Shown in pieces: positions 15,791 to 24,876 of a stretch of DNA of 42,311 nucleotides. The DNA is taken from positions 1-42,311 of the forward strand of contig CANGJV010000003.1 in assembly GCA_947454425.1 (NCBI GenBank), in the 5' to 3' direction. Within the stretch, counting starts at the first letter, position 1. Each line of letters starts with the position of its first letter. The position numbers were made by a program, and so were the translations under genes. Source of the stretch: Candidatus Nanopelagicaceae bacterium (GTDB taxonomy: Bacteria; Actinomycetota; Actinomycetes; Nanopelagicales; Nanopelagicaceae). The notes beneath the pieces are model-generated. The model saw only the letters and a list, made by a program, of their open reading frames with translations. It had not been told where the DNA came from and did no database searches.

Positions 15791-16897
15791 CTATCCCTTG
15801 TATGTGAGGAAGAAATATCCTGAGGTGAGAGCGACTAAGGAGATTGCCACTGTAATTGTAAGTATTGGGCGTTTTAAGAGGAGCTCCGATCTCCGAATCG
15901 GTTTTTCTATTGCATAGTGTGTAAAGAGTGATGCCACTGTGGTGAGAATCAAAATTATTGCCACTGAGGTATTGTCATATTGAGGGCGGGTGCTCTTCAC
16001 AATTATCAGAATTGGCCAATGCCATAGATAAATCAGGTAAGAAAGTTCCCCGATAAATTGCATAGGCGCCAATTTAAGAATCGAGTTATGGCTATCTTCT
16101 GAGCGAAGTAAGAGATAAGCGGTGAGTAAGGCAACAGGGATTGCAGTTAGTCTAGGCCACTGCATACTTGGAGAAATCCTAAAAGCCGATATCAAGAGCA
16201 ATGCTAAAACGAATGCTTCAAGCAGTGGCAGAAATTTGAATCTTCGAGGGTAGAGATAGAGCAACGCTCCAAGGGCTAACTCCCACACTCGCGCAAAAGA
16301 GTTAAAGAAAAGCGATTCTTTGAGCACTTCACTCGAGTAGATTGAATAGGCGAGTGATAGAGCGGCAAATGTTGTGAGTGCAATGACCAGCGCTCTCTTC
16401 TCTTTAAAGAGTAGCCAGAGGGCCAAGAAGAGTGCAGGCCAGATGAGATAAAACTGCTCTTCTATCGATAGTGACCAAAAATGCTGCAAAGGTTGAATCA
16501 CGATTCCCGAAGAGAAGTAGTTGAGACTCTCACCTTGGAAATGAAAATTTCCGAGGAAAATCGTCACCCAGCCAGCGCTGCCTTTGAAGTCATTCTCCGC
16601 AACTATTCCGAGATAGAAACGTGTGACAATGAGGGAGATCAGTATTACGAAGAGAGCGCTTGGCAAAATCCTTCGAATTCGACGGGTGTAGAAATTTCTC
16701 AAAAAGGAGTGAGGGTGCTCAACTCTTAATCGTGACATCTGCTGCGTGATGACAAAGCCAGAGATGATGAAGAAGATATCTACTCCGATAAAGCCGCCAG
16801 GTAGAAATTCTGGAAAGAGGTGGCCACAAACAACCAAGAGAACCGCCCAGGCGCGCAGCCCTTGGATGTCGCTGCGCTTCTGGGAGGTCTCCTGCAT
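15791..16897 (-). CDS. Membrane O-acyltransferase (acyltransferase-3 family, OafA/YrhL-like)
   Basis: A 368-residue polytopic protein with about ten membrane segments. Its features are the catalytic-His signature GLRAWAVLLVVCGHLFPEFLPGGFIGVDIFFIISGFVITQQM at the N-terminus, the conserved RRIRRILPSAL and the SLSIEEQFYLIWPAL signature. It ends after a last membrane segment (ILTITVAISLVALTSGYFFLTYKG) exactly where OafA-type proteins continue into the SGNH domain. That domain is the next gene. Such enzymes pass acyl groups across the membrane to glycans. The ATG directly abuts the GH28 stop (TAAATG), so it is cotranscribed with the glycosidases. Why an acylating enzyme sits in a degradative operon is unclear. 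Confidence 0.9.
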   Translation of the reverse strand: MQETSQKRSDIQGLRAWAVLLVVCGHLFPEFLPGGFIGVDIFFIISGFVITQQMSRLRVEHPHSFLRNFYTRRIRRILPSALFVILISLIVTRFYLGIVAENDFKGSAGWVTIFLGNFHFQGESLNYFSSGIVIQPLQHFWSLSIEEQFYLIWPALFLALWLLFKEKRALVIALTTFAALSLAYSIYSSEVLKESLFFNSFARVWELALGALLYLYPRRFKFLPLLEAFVLALLLISAFRISPSMQWPRLTAIPVALLTAYLLLRSEDSHNSILKLAPMQFIGELSYLIYLWHWPILIIVKSTRPQYDNTSVAIILILTTVASLFTHYAIEKPIRRSELLLKRPILTITVAISLVALTSGYFFLTYKG

Positions 16898-18274
16898 TTA
16901 ATTCACACTTGTAGATTCAGTGAAACCAGTATTTTTGAAATTTTCGGAGCCTTGATTGAAAATTGCTTCACCATATGTCGCGCGAGAGGACGAATCCCAA
17001 GTAAGGGTGCAATTTTCCATGGTGAGATTTGATGTATTAACTATTTCAAATGCATTGTGCTTTCGATGGAGCACCTGCTCAATTCCATTTGGACGTAAAT
17101 CGACTCTTGCATCCCACTTTGATAGTTTCTTTACCTTCACATCAATATTGCGATAAGTAACGCCATCAATGAGTTGAGGATGAGCTGCGTAATTCAGAAT
17201 ACCTGCCTCGGTCACGCAAGAGATATTCTCAAAGGTAATATCCCGAACAAATCCCTCGTAAGTGCGCTCGATGTTTCCATCAGTGCCTTTCGCTGGATCG
17301 TCCCATGAGAATGCTGTCACATGAAGCGCTTCTCCATGGCCCCACCACATGTCACTAAAAGTTCTAGTCTGAACTAGAGAGTTGGCAAAGCGGACATTTG
17401 AAATTGTTCCACCTTCGCGAGCTCTGACTGCAAATCCGCGATGAGAATCCTTAACAATACAATTTGTTACGAGCACATTCTTGATATCACCGACAGACTC
17501 TGTGCCGAGTGTGATTGCTCCAGATGTTGAAGTCATGATGCAATTGCTAATAATCACATTTGCTACATCACCATACTGCGCTGTCTGTGAGCATGATTTA
17601 AGAGAGATGCAGTCATCTGCAGTCACAAATTCACAATTTACAATTCGGACATTTTGGCAACGATCAATGTCAACACCATCAGCATTGGGAACCATCAAAT
17701 CTGTCAGGATTCGGATTCCATCGATGAGTAGCTCATTGCATCCGGTCGTGCGAAGGGCCCAGAAAGCAGGATCCTTTATGGTGATATCTCGAATTGTGAG
17801 GTTCTTGCATTCAATCATGAAGATGGCGAATGGACGCTCTAGATATTGATCGCGCCCACCCACGGGTCCCCTCATCTTGTGAATGTACTGGCCTCGTTCA
17901 GCGATGAAATTATCAGCATTGCCATCGATGATGCCGTCTCCACTAATACGAGCGTTGTGAGCTTTGAATCCCACAATAAATGCACGTTGAGGAAGGACAA
18001 ACTCATCAACTTCGCCGTTAGTAAGGTTCTTAATATTGTGTTCAGAGGTGTAATCATCGTAATTGGAACTAGCTCTGAGGGTTGCACCATTTTCTAAGTG
18101 GAAATCCACATGAGCCTTTATTTCGATACTTCCGCTGAGATAAATTCCACCTGCAGGAATAATTACTCTACCGCCGCCAGCCTGTGCTACCTGATTGATA
18201 GCTTCTTGGATTATTTTGGCATTGTTAAATATTCCATCGTTCTTTGCACCGAGATCGCTGATCGAGATTCTCAT
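16898..18274 (-). CDS. Glycoside hydrolase family 28-like (polygalacturonase superfamily), cytoplasmic
   Basis: A 458-residue right-handed beta-helix enzyme. The GH28 landmarks are NADGVDID (197-204, catalytic Asp199), TADDCISLKS (218-227, Asp220/Asp221) and RGFAVRA (279-285, in place of RIK). The expected GHG histidine motif is replaced by TSGAITLGTE (about 250-259), so the substrate need not be plain polygalacturonan. Rhamnogalacturonan, xylogalacturonan or another uronate-containing oligosaccharide are possible. There is no signal peptide, so it acts on imported oligosaccharides. The ATG overlaps the beta-mannosidase stop (ATGA). Confidence 0.87.
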   Translation of the reverse strand: MRISISDLGAKNDGIFNNAKIIQEAINQVAQAGGGRVIIPAGGIYLSGSIEIKAHVDFHLENGATLRASSNYDDYTSEHNIKNLTNGEVDEFVLPQRAFIVGFKAHNARISGDGIIDGNADNFIAERGQYIHKMRGPVGGRDQYLERPFAIFMIECKNLTIRDITIKDPAFWALRTTGCNELLIDGIRILTDLMVPNADGVDIDRCQNVRIVNCEFVTADDCISLKSCSQTAQYGDVANVIISNCIMTSTSGAITLGTESVGDIKNVLVTNCIVKDSHRGFAVRAREGGTISNVRFANSLVQTRTFSDMWWGHGEALHVTAFSWDDPAKGTDGNIERTYEGFVRDITFENISCVTEAGILNYAAHPQLIDGVTYRNIDVKVKKLSKWDARVDLRPNGIEQVLHRKHNAFEIVNTSNLTMENCTLTWDSSSRATYGEAIFNQGSENFKNTGFTESTSVN

Positions 18275-20805
18275 CTTTGGTTCACAATGCGATTATGAGA
18301 CCAGAGAATTTGATCTATCTTCTGAGAGATTTCCTGAAAATCCTTCTCATTGCCAGAGACTACAAATATGTGCTCTTCACCCGGAAGGAGTGAGACATTC
18401 TGAGTTTCGACCTGGGTGCCTAGGGCAATTAGTTCAGGAAGAATTGAGAGCTCATGAATATATGTACTAGCGGTGACTGCGACATGAAGTTTGCCGTCCT
18501 TCACCTGGGTGAAGTGCTTCACCTCGTGCCGTGGAGCAGCAGCAGCTGGATTGAGAGTTGTTCGTCGAGAGACACGAACTTCAGGAGTCGTTGCAAGGAT
18601 AAATCCTTCGAAATTTCCATCGCTGATCTCTGGGAATATTTCTACCCCTGGAGTTCGATAAACGCTGTATCCATCTAGCTCAACTTCCAACAGATGCTTC
18701 GAGACGACAGAACCAGCCTTATTAATCAAGAAAAGCTCGACCCTCGGAGACCAGTGAGCCTGTGTGTCATTGAGTAATGTGATCTGTGCACCTTGATCGA
18801 CGCGCCCCACAATGAGAGTCCGTGGACGATAAGCCGCCTTCATTGCATGCCATGCCAATTTTCGGAAACCGGTATGGTCAAGAACTGCCCAACTTATCGC
18901 TGGCCACATATCGTTAAATTGCCAGAGAATTGATCCAGAGCAAGTTTCGTAGAGGCTTCTAAAGTGCTTGAGACCAATCTCTACCGCGCGTGCTTGATCT
19001 AGTGCAGCTGCGAAATACCAGGCATGGCCTGAAGTTGGTGGAACTGCAAACTCTCTCGATAGACCTGCTGCAATCTTTGTCATGCCATCAAAAGCGCGTT
19101 GGTAATAGGCAACCTCTGGAGTTGTTGAATCGAGATCTTCTTTTCCAATTGCTCGAGTGAGCATCGACCATGATCCAGGACCATTAAATCCAAATTCGGC
19201 TGCAAAAGCTGGCTGATATTGCTCGTAGCGTTCGTAGCCGGTTTCATTCCACACATCCCAAATATGGTTTGTGCCAGAATCGAAACTGCGCACATCATCG
19301 CTGGCAGATGAAAATGGTGAACCCGGAATATATGGTCGCGAGGTATCAACTGCGCGGAGTGCTTGCGGAATCGTTTCGCGATAGAAAGTTTCTCCCCAAG
19401 GACGCCCTGCTAAATCTGGTTGCCATCCCCAATATTGGAATCCTTCGAGACATTCATTGCCTCCGCACCAAATTACAAGACTTGGATGAGCAGAGAGGCG
19501 TCGTACATTCTCATCGACCTCAGCTGCGACCTCTTCGAACATTTCGGCTGTCTCTGGATATGCAGCGCATGCAAAGAGGAAGTCTTGCCAGACAACGATT
19601 CCTTCTTCATCACAGAAATTGTAGAAATCTTCAGATTCATAGATTCCTCCACCCCAGACGCGTATACCGTTGATATTTACCTCGAGCATGTCGCGAATGC
19701 GTTGCTGATAACGTTCACGAGTCACTCTTGTTGGAAAAGGATCATCTGGGATCCAGTTAGCGCCTCTAATCCAAAGTCGCTCGCCATTTACCTTGATTGC
19801 GAAGAGATTCTTGCCGCCACCAATTGCAGATGTATCGAGATCGACTTTTCTAAAACCTATTCGCTTGCTATGCGTTTCAAGCACCTGACCATCTTTGCTG
19901 ATGAGATCAAATTCGACGATATAGAGAGGTTGCTCACCGCGACCGCGGGGGTGCCAAATTTGTGCTTCTGGAACGTTAATTACTGCTGCGAAATGTGAGC
20001 CATCAATGGTGAGATTTCCGGAATGGATCGCGGCGCCACCTGATGTTGGAAGGACACGGAAGGCTCCAGTAAGTGAGGAAGTATCACCAACTACTGGAAT
20101 ATCTAGGGAGAATTGTGGAACGTTCTCTTCAACTGTAGGCGTAATGGCAACGTTGTCACAATAAGCAGTGCTCCAGCTCTGAATTTCAATTTTCTTCCAG
20201 ATTCCGGAGGTGATGGTGATGGGACCCCAATCCCAACCGTAGCTGCAAGCCATCTTTCGTTGGTAGTTATAGGGCATGTCATATGGGCGAGGGTAAAGCC
20301 CGAGTTCTTTCACATGCTCTTCGGCATCTGTCAGCGGCGCCTTAAATTCTATCTGGAGCGAGACATCCCCTGCCTTGATCTCTTCCGAAATATCAACTCG
20401 ATATGAACGATGCATATTCTTCGTCGTCAATCGAACGACGCCATTGATTGTGATTGTTGCAACCGTGTCGAGACCATTAAAAATCAGGTGCTTATTTCCA
20501 CTTGAAGTATCTTGCGAAATTGTGGTGACATACTTGCTATCAGTTTTCCAGAGCCAGAATTGATCTTGCTCTTTTCCATTTATTGAGATGTCGTCGATAA
20601 ATCCTGCGTTTATCAAATCTGTATGAACGCATCCCGGCACTGTGGCAGCAAATGTTGGAGGCAGCGGCTTCTTGGTAAATTTCGTTGAGTCATTTCTCCA
20701 TGCATTATGGCCATCCTGGACCGGTTCAATTTCCCAGGCATCTGGACGTGGGGAGAGGCTCAAAGTCCAATCAGTGTGAAGTTCGCGTTTGATATTAATA
20801 GTCAT
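18271..20805 (-). CDS. Beta-mannosidase (GH2)
   Basis: An 844-residue cytoplasmic exo-enzyme that releases mannose from the non-reducing end of beta-mannosides and manno-oligosaccharides. The domain order is as in known GH2 mannosidases: sugar-binding domain (VPGCVHTDLINAGFIDD, then YNYQRKMACSYGWDWGP), immunoglobulin-like domain, and a TIM barrel from about residue 345 (WIRGANWIPDDPFPTR). The catalytic acid/base is Glu451 in VIWCGGNE and the likely nucleophile Glu537 in FAAEFGFNGPG. VPGCVHTDL and the WDWGP motif separate it from beta-galactosidase and beta-glucuronidase. ATGA overlaps join it to the cupin isomerase gene upstream and GH28 downstream. This gene sets the reading of the operon as mannan-directed. 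Confidence 0.94.
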   Translation of the reverse strand: MTINIKRELHTDWTLSLSPRPDAWEIEPVQDGHNAWRNDSTKFTKKPLPPTFAATVPGCVHTDLINAGFIDDISINGKEQDQFWLWKTDSKYVTTISQDTSSGNKHLIFNGLDTVATITINGVVRLTTKNMHRSYRVDISEEIKAGDVSLQIEFKAPLTDAEEHVKELGLYPRPYDMPYNYQRKMACSYGWDWGPITITSGIWKKIEIQSWSTAYCDNVAITPTVEENVPQFSLDIPVVGDTSSLTGAFRVLPTSGGAAIHSGNLTIDGSHFAAVINVPEAQIWHPRGRGEQPLYIVEFDLISKDGQVLETHSKRIGFRKVDLDTSAIGGGKNLFAIKVNGERLWIRGANWIPDDPFPTRVTRERYQQRIRDMLEVNINGIRVWGGGIYESEDFYNFCDEEGIVVWQDFLFACAAYPETAEMFEEVAAEVDENVRRLSAHPSLVIWCGGNECLEGFQYWGWQPDLAGRPWGETFYRETIPQALRAVDTSRPYIPGSPFSSASDDVRSFDSGTNHIWDVWNETGYERYEQYQPAFAAEFGFNGPGSWSMLTRAIGKEDLDSTTPEVAYYQRAFDGMTKIAAGLSREFAVPPTSGHAWYFAAALDQARAVEIGLKHFRSLYETCSGSILWQFNDMWPAISWAVLDHTGFRKLAWHAMKAAYRPRTLIVGRVDQGAQITLLNDTQAHWSPRVELFLINKAGSVVSKHLLEVELDGYSVYRTPGVEIFPEISDGNFEGFILATTPEVRVSRRTTLNPAAAAPRHEVKHFTQVKDGKLHVAVTASTYIHELSILPELIALGTQVETQNVSLLPGEEHIFVVSGNEKDFQEISQKIDQILWSHNRIVNQR

Positions 20806-21146
20806 CGTCCGAAGTCATCCTCTACCCGCTCGATGTCATCCTCACCGAAATATGTACCTGTCTGCACTTCGACAAAGATAACTTCGTCCTCGCCGATATT
20901 GGCGATGCGATGGAGTACTCCTATTGCAAAATCTACTTGCGATCCTGCGCCGAGCGTCTTATCGACGCCATCGATTGTGACGAGGGCAGTACCCTGAACG
21001 ATAAACCAGTGTTCTGCACGCTTCTGGTGGCGTTGATATGAAAGTCTCTTGCCAGGGCTCACCCAAATACATTTAACTTTATGGGTTGCGCTCTCCTGAA
21101 GGACTTCATAGCGACCCCAAGGGCGTTCGGATTTTTCGAGTTCCAT
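20802..21146 (-). CDS. Cupin mannose-6-phosphate isomerase (type II, stand-alone)
   Basis: A 114-residue single cupin matching the isomerase domain found at the C-terminus of bifunctional ManC/AlgA enzymes. It starts ERPWGRYEVLQES and continues KVKCIWVSPGKRLSYQRHQKRAEHWFIVQGTALVTIDG, with the metal ligands in QRHQKRAEH. VLHRIANIGEDEVIFVEVQTGTYFGEDDIERVEDDFGR is almost diagnostic of this family. It should interconvert mannose 6-phosphate and fructose 6-phosphate. The neighbours supply mannose (GH2) and its phosphorylation (ROK kinase), completing the route into glycolysis. The ATG has a 4-nt overlap on the GH2 side and the ROK gene ends 8 nt upstream. Confidence 0.9.
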   Translation of the reverse strand: MELEKSERPWGRYEVLQESATHKVKCIWVSPGKRLSYQRHQKRAEHWFIVQGTALVTIDGVDKTLGAGSQVDFAIGVLHRIANIGEDEVIFVEVQTGTYFGEDDIERVEDDFGR

Positions 21147-21154
21147 TATGCTTC

Positions 21155-22063
21155 CTAACCTAGTATTGCAAGTGCTGCACCGAGCACACCTGCATCGCGC
21201 TCGAGTTCAGCTTTCTTGATTTCGATCTCCTTCAGGAAGCTAATCGCCTTTGACTCTTCCTTTATATGCTTTTTGAGTGGCTCCCAAAAAATTTCACCAG
21301 ATTGAACTACTCCGCCCCCTAATACGACGGTATGTATATCAAGGGTTCCGCAGAAGTTCACTATGCCGATGGCGATAGCCCGGGTTCCAATCTCAATCGA
21401 CTCAATTGCTTGGCTATCTCCCTGTCGGGCGGCCTCTGCTAGATCAATAAACGAATCAGATTCGGATTTCCAACCATTTTCCTTAGCAATCGCAACCATC
21501 TGTGGTCCACTGGAGTAAGCCTCGAGGCATCCACGACGACCACAGACACATGGCCGACCTTCAAAATTAATCGAGTGGTGTCCGATGAAACATGAGTTCC
21601 CAGATTCTCCTGCGAAAACCTTTCCGTTGAGAATCAAGCCGCCACCGATTCCAGTAGAAACGACCATCCCTAACATGTTTGTTAAACCGCGTCCGGCACC
21701 GAGTTTATGTTCGGCGTGTGCAAGGGCAAGTGCATCTCCATGAAGAACTACAGGCACACCAGGGGAGAGCTGCTTTGATAATTCAATGATTGGAAAATCT
21801 CTCCAGAAAGGAATATTAACTGGGCTCAGAGTTCCTGCCTTAATATCGAGTGGCCCTGCAGAACCAATGCCAATTCCGAGGATTTCACCGCTCTGATTTG
21901 CAATAAATCCCTTTGCAAGTTGAGCAATGCTCTCCCATAGTTCTGCGGAAGAGGAGACGCTTGTGGGAATCTCTTCTTTTTCTAGAATAGAAAAGTTATC
22001 TGAAACCGAGGCGATTGCAATCTTGGTCGCACCAATATCAATACCGATAGCGAAATTACTCAT
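21155..22063 (-). CDS. ROK-family sugar kinase (probable manno/glucokinase)
   Basis: A 302-residue kinase. The ATP phosphate motif GIDIGATKIAIASV lies at the N-terminus, the catalytic Asp is in VVLHGDALALAHAEHKLGAGRG, and STGIGGGLILNGKVFAGESG follows. The structural zinc motif is CVCGRRGCLE with His in FIGHHSINFEG. It lacks a helix-turn-helix, so it is an enzyme and not a ROK repressor. Neighbouring beta-mannosidase and mannose-6-phosphate isomerase make mannose the most likely substrate, with glucose also possible as glucomannan would release both. The ATG overlaps the LacI gene stop (ATGA). Confidence 0.9.
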   Translation of the reverse strand: MSNFAIGIDIGATKIAIASVSDNFSILEKEEIPTSVSSSAELWESIAQLAKGFIANQSGEILGIGIGSAGPLDIKAGTLSPVNIPFWRDFPIIELSKQLSPGVPVVLHGDALALAHAEHKLGAGRGLTNMLGMVVSTGIGGGLILNGKVFAGESGNSCFIGHHSINFEGRPCVCGRRGCLEAYSSGPQMVAIAKENGWKSESDSFIDLAEAARQGDSQAIESIEIGTRAIAIGIVNFCGTLDIHTVVLGGGVVQSGEIFWEPLKKHIKEESKAISFLKEIEIKKAELERDAGVLGAALAILG

Positions 22064-23106
22064 GAACTTCTCCTCCCGACCGGCTCGTTACCCCGCATCT
22101 CAACCTTCATAATTTCAGTTCGATAATTACGATCCATTGGGTTTTCAAAACGTCGGAGCAATAGTTCTGCTGAAAGTCGACCAAGTCGCTTGGGATCGTG
22201 ATCTAAGGTGTCGATGTTGAGCAGGTTTGCCGTTGGAAAGAGGTCGAAGCTGACAACTTTTACAGGCTGTTTTAACAAATTGGTAGTTTGGCCTACGCCC
22301 ATTGCAATGAGGTCGTTGGTTGCAATGATGCCATCCACCTCAGGATGATCGGCCAGAAGTTCGCGAGTGGCAAGGGCTGCCTCATCTGAGGTGTGGATAT
22401 TGGTGATGATAAAAATATCTTTAGGGTCGAGCTTACTTCTGAAGGTCGCCTGCTTAAATGCCTCGATTCGTTCAGATGCGGTCCAGATATTGGTTGTATC
22501 AGCAATGATTGCAATCTTCTTACACTTTTGTTGCAATAAGTGATCTAGGCAAGATTGAACTCCACCGCGATTATCAACCGTGACAGAATCGGCATCGAGG
22601 TATGGAGCAGGACGATCAACGAATACAAAAGAGAAACCACGCTTACGCTCTTGGTGAAGGTGGCTGTAATCCTCACCTGAAGGAACAATAATTAATCCAC
22701 GGACTCGGCGCTCGAGTAGGGACTCAATCAGATTCTTCTCCCGTTCGCCGTCATCGCGCGCAGTGGCAAGAATCAAGTCGAGACCTTCTTGCGCTAAACG
22801 CTCTTCAGCCCCAGCAGCGAGACCGGCATAGAAAGGGTTTGCTAAATCTGAAATCACCATTCCGACAAGATTTGAGAGAGAACCAACCCGCAGTTCGCGA
22901 GCGATTCGATTTGAACGATATCCGAGAAGTGTCGCGGCCTTCTTAACTCGTTCGGCTGTTGCGCTAGAGACTTGTTGTGAACCATTCATGACACGAGAGG
23001 CAGTCTTAATGCTGACGCCTGAAACCGCAGCCACATCTGCAAGAGTTGGATGGGCGAGCGGATCAATTGCATGATCTAAAGACTGTGGCTCTTCCATTGT
23101 GGTCAC
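22060..23106 (-). CDS. LacI-family transcriptional regulator of the hemicellulose operon
   Basis: A 348-residue LacI-type repressor. The helix-turn-helix and hinge are at about residues 18-66 (HPTLADVAAVSGVSIKTASRVMNGSQQVSSATAERV, then LGYRSNRIARELR). A periplasmic-binding-like effector domain follows (VGMVISDLANPFYAGLAAGAEERL). The start is GTG at 23106, overlapping the upstream stop (GTGA) with GGGTGA before it; an ATG at codon 4 has no ribosome binding site. It lies inside the operon it probably controls, so it should be autoregulated. A LacI-type operator lies over the -35 box in front of the solute-binding-protein gene at 28228-28241. The inducer is likely a mannose or manno-oligosaccharide derivative. 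Confidence 0.92.
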   Translation of the reverse strand: MTTMEEPQSLDHAIDPLAHPTLADVAAVSGVSIKTASRVMNGSQQVSSATAERVKKAATLLGYRSNRIARELRVGSLSNLVGMVISDLANPFYAGLAAGAEERLAQEGLDLILATARDDGEREKNLIESLLERRVRGLIIVPSGEDYSHLHQERKRGFSFVFVDRPAPYLDADSVTVDNRGGVQSCLDHLLQQKCKKIAIIADTTNIWTASERIEAFKQATFRSKLDPKDIFIITNIHTSDEAALATRELLADHPEVDGIIATNDLIAMGVGQTTNLLKQPVKVVSFDLFPTANLLNIDTLDHDPKRLGRLSAELLLRRFENPMDRNYRTEIMKVEMRGNEPVGRRSS

Positions 23107-24866
23107 GATATCACCCGCTCAACTCTGAAGGCTATATCGCCGGTGAACTTTGGAACGCTTATTCGCAAAGACTTCGCATTACTCGTAACACTCTGAGATG
23201 CAATCTTTTTTCCTGTGAAAGTATTGAGGAAGACGACGTTGTATGTTCCATCAACTTCAACTGAAAGATTAATTTTCCCGCCATTTGAGATTGGGTCAGG
23301 GAAAGTTTGTTGAATCTTCTTCTTTAGTTTCAGCGCCAAAATTGCGGCATCCAATAGCTGCTGCGTCTTGGCAGAGCGGTCAAAGTTATTGTGCCGAATC
23401 CACCCAAGCGTTGTGCTCTGGGAAGAGAGAGTCAAAAGAGATGTTTGGGGGATACTTAATCCGCGGCTTGGCTTCATACTTGCGACATCAAGGCCATCCG
23501 TAAGGACTGCAATTCCCTTTGTATGTCCCCAGAAACCGAGCGGATCCACGTAGTTATCCCACCACCAATACGATGCAGGCCCAGCAAAACCCACAAAAGT
23601 TGCAGCCCACTGGGAGTTGTGGAGATGCAATCCAGTTGGATCTGTAAATGGATCTTCGGTGACGGTGCCAGATCCCATCTCTCCTACAAGAATTGGTTTA
23701 TTTGGAAAAGCTGCTCGCAAAACATCTGCTTGAACCCCTAGAGATTTGATGGGATCTGCTGGATCGTAAACATGCGTCACGACGTAATCGAGATTGTTCC
23801 AATTCTGCATACTTGCTGCCGATGACCAAGAACTTGTTCGCAGAGTGCGATAAGCATCTCGTGAATTAAGAACAGCAGTTGATTTTGCAATCCAGGCAGT
23901 TAAATCGGTGGAAGAGATAGGAGTGAAGTTAACTTCATTCCACCACTCCCAGGTAAAGAGCGATGGGTAAGCGGAGTATCGGGCGATGATGTAGTTGAGG
24001 CGACGTTCCCAGAAACTCCAGGCCTGAGCATTGGTAGCAAATTCAGCCGGATTTGAGATTGGTCCACCATTGGATGAGTAGTAAGGATTTGAATACCACT
24101 CTGGGTTTGTCGAAGTACTAAAAGCTCCGTGGTTGATAAGGACTAAATCAATACCAATATTATATTTTGCTGCAATTGCGAAAACTTGATCGAGAAGCCA
24201 AGCGCGATCAAGGCGCTTTGAATAATCACCGAGACCGGTATCGGTCCATTCAATTCCCAGAGACCATGAGGCCATCCACACTCGAGCGACATTGACTCCA
24301 GATTTTGAGGCGCGCGAGAACCATTGCTCATATCTCTCGATCTCTTCAAATCGATTTGCCCAGGCAATGTTGTATGCAATTGGAACAAATGGCTTTTCGC
24401 CTCGAATGAACGAAACTCCACGAGTTGCGACCTTCGGCAGTGTTGCATAAGTCGTTGTCACAGAGATGGGTTCAATTGAGATATTTTTCCCATCAATCGC
24501 TGCATCAAATGATATTGAGTACTTCCCAGCTGCCACCGAAGAGAAAGCTAATCTCCAATAAGGTTCGCCAACCTTTACCGTACTTCTCTGGTTGTTAATG
24601 TTTTGAATCTTAAACTCTTGATACCAGAATGCATTTGCTGTGATTACAGAATTATCAGGGCGATTGATTTTTGCGGTGACCTTCGCAATGGATTCATCAA
24701 ATGGATTTGAAACATCGGGTAAGCCTTTGACGCCGATGATCACAGGCAGGGTAGTGGACCCTTGTGAAATCACCTCTGTCACAGAGCCAGCATTTGCCAT
24801 AGGCAGCTGTGGATTTACGAGCAGGATAAAGAGACCTGCGAGGAAGAGGTGTGGGAGCTTGCGCAT
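23103..24866 (-). CDS. Secreted DUF5060-GH5-like endo-glycanase (probable beta-mannanase)
   Basis: A 587-residue exported enzyme. The signal peptide is MRKLPHLFLAGLFILLVNPQLPMANA. Residues about 38-135 form a DUF5060-like beta domain (VSNPFDESIAKVTAKINRPDNSV and WYQEF). The cellulase-type TIM barrel follows from about 150 (PFVPIAYNIAWANRFEEIERYEQWFSRASKSGVNVARVWM). The acid/base is Glu311 in TWEWWNEVNF and the nucleophile Glu396 in PILVGEMGSG. The last ~90 residues form another beta domain. Such enzymes cut beta-mannan or related beta-glycans. It lies 10 nt downstream of the permease gene and is the only clearly secreted glycosidase of the locus. No sortase motif or carbohydrate-binding module is recognised. 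Confidence 0.85.
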   Translation of the reverse strand: MRKLPHLFLAGLFILLVNPQLPMANAGSVTEVISQGSTTLPVIIGVKGLPDVSNPFDESIAKVTAKINRPDNSVITANAFWYQEFKIQNINNQRSTVKVGEPYWRLAFSSVAAGKYSISFDAAIDGKNISIEPISVTTTYATLPKVATRGVSFIRGEKPFVPIAYNIAWANRFEEIERYEQWFSRASKSGVNVARVWMASWSLGIEWTDTGLGDYSKRLDRAWLLDQVFAIAAKYNIGIDLVLINHGAFSTSTNPEWYSNPYYSSNGGPISNPAEFATNAQAWSFWERRLNYIIARYSAYPSLFTWEWWNEVNFTPISSTDLTAWIAKSTAVLNSRDAYRTLRTSSWSSAASMQNWNNLDYVVTHVYDPADPIKSLGVQADVLRAAFPNKPILVGEMGSGTVTEDPFTDPTGLHLHNSQWAATFVGFAGPASYWWWDNYVDPLGFWGHTKGIAVLTDGLDVASMKPSRGLSIPQTSLLTLSSQSTTLGWIRHNNFDRSAKTQQLLDAAILALKLKKKIQQTFPDPISNGGKINLSVEVDGTYNVVFLNTFTGKKIASQSVTSNAKSLRISVPKFTGDIAFRVERVIS

Positions 24867-24876
24867 TTTTATACTC

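Noticed and set aside
19269-19998. 134-aa and 192-aa plus-strand ORFs opposite the beta-mannosidase gene
   Set aside because: They are shadow frames of a conserved GH2 gene; the composition (Arg/His/Leu-rich or Cys-rich) is not protein-like.
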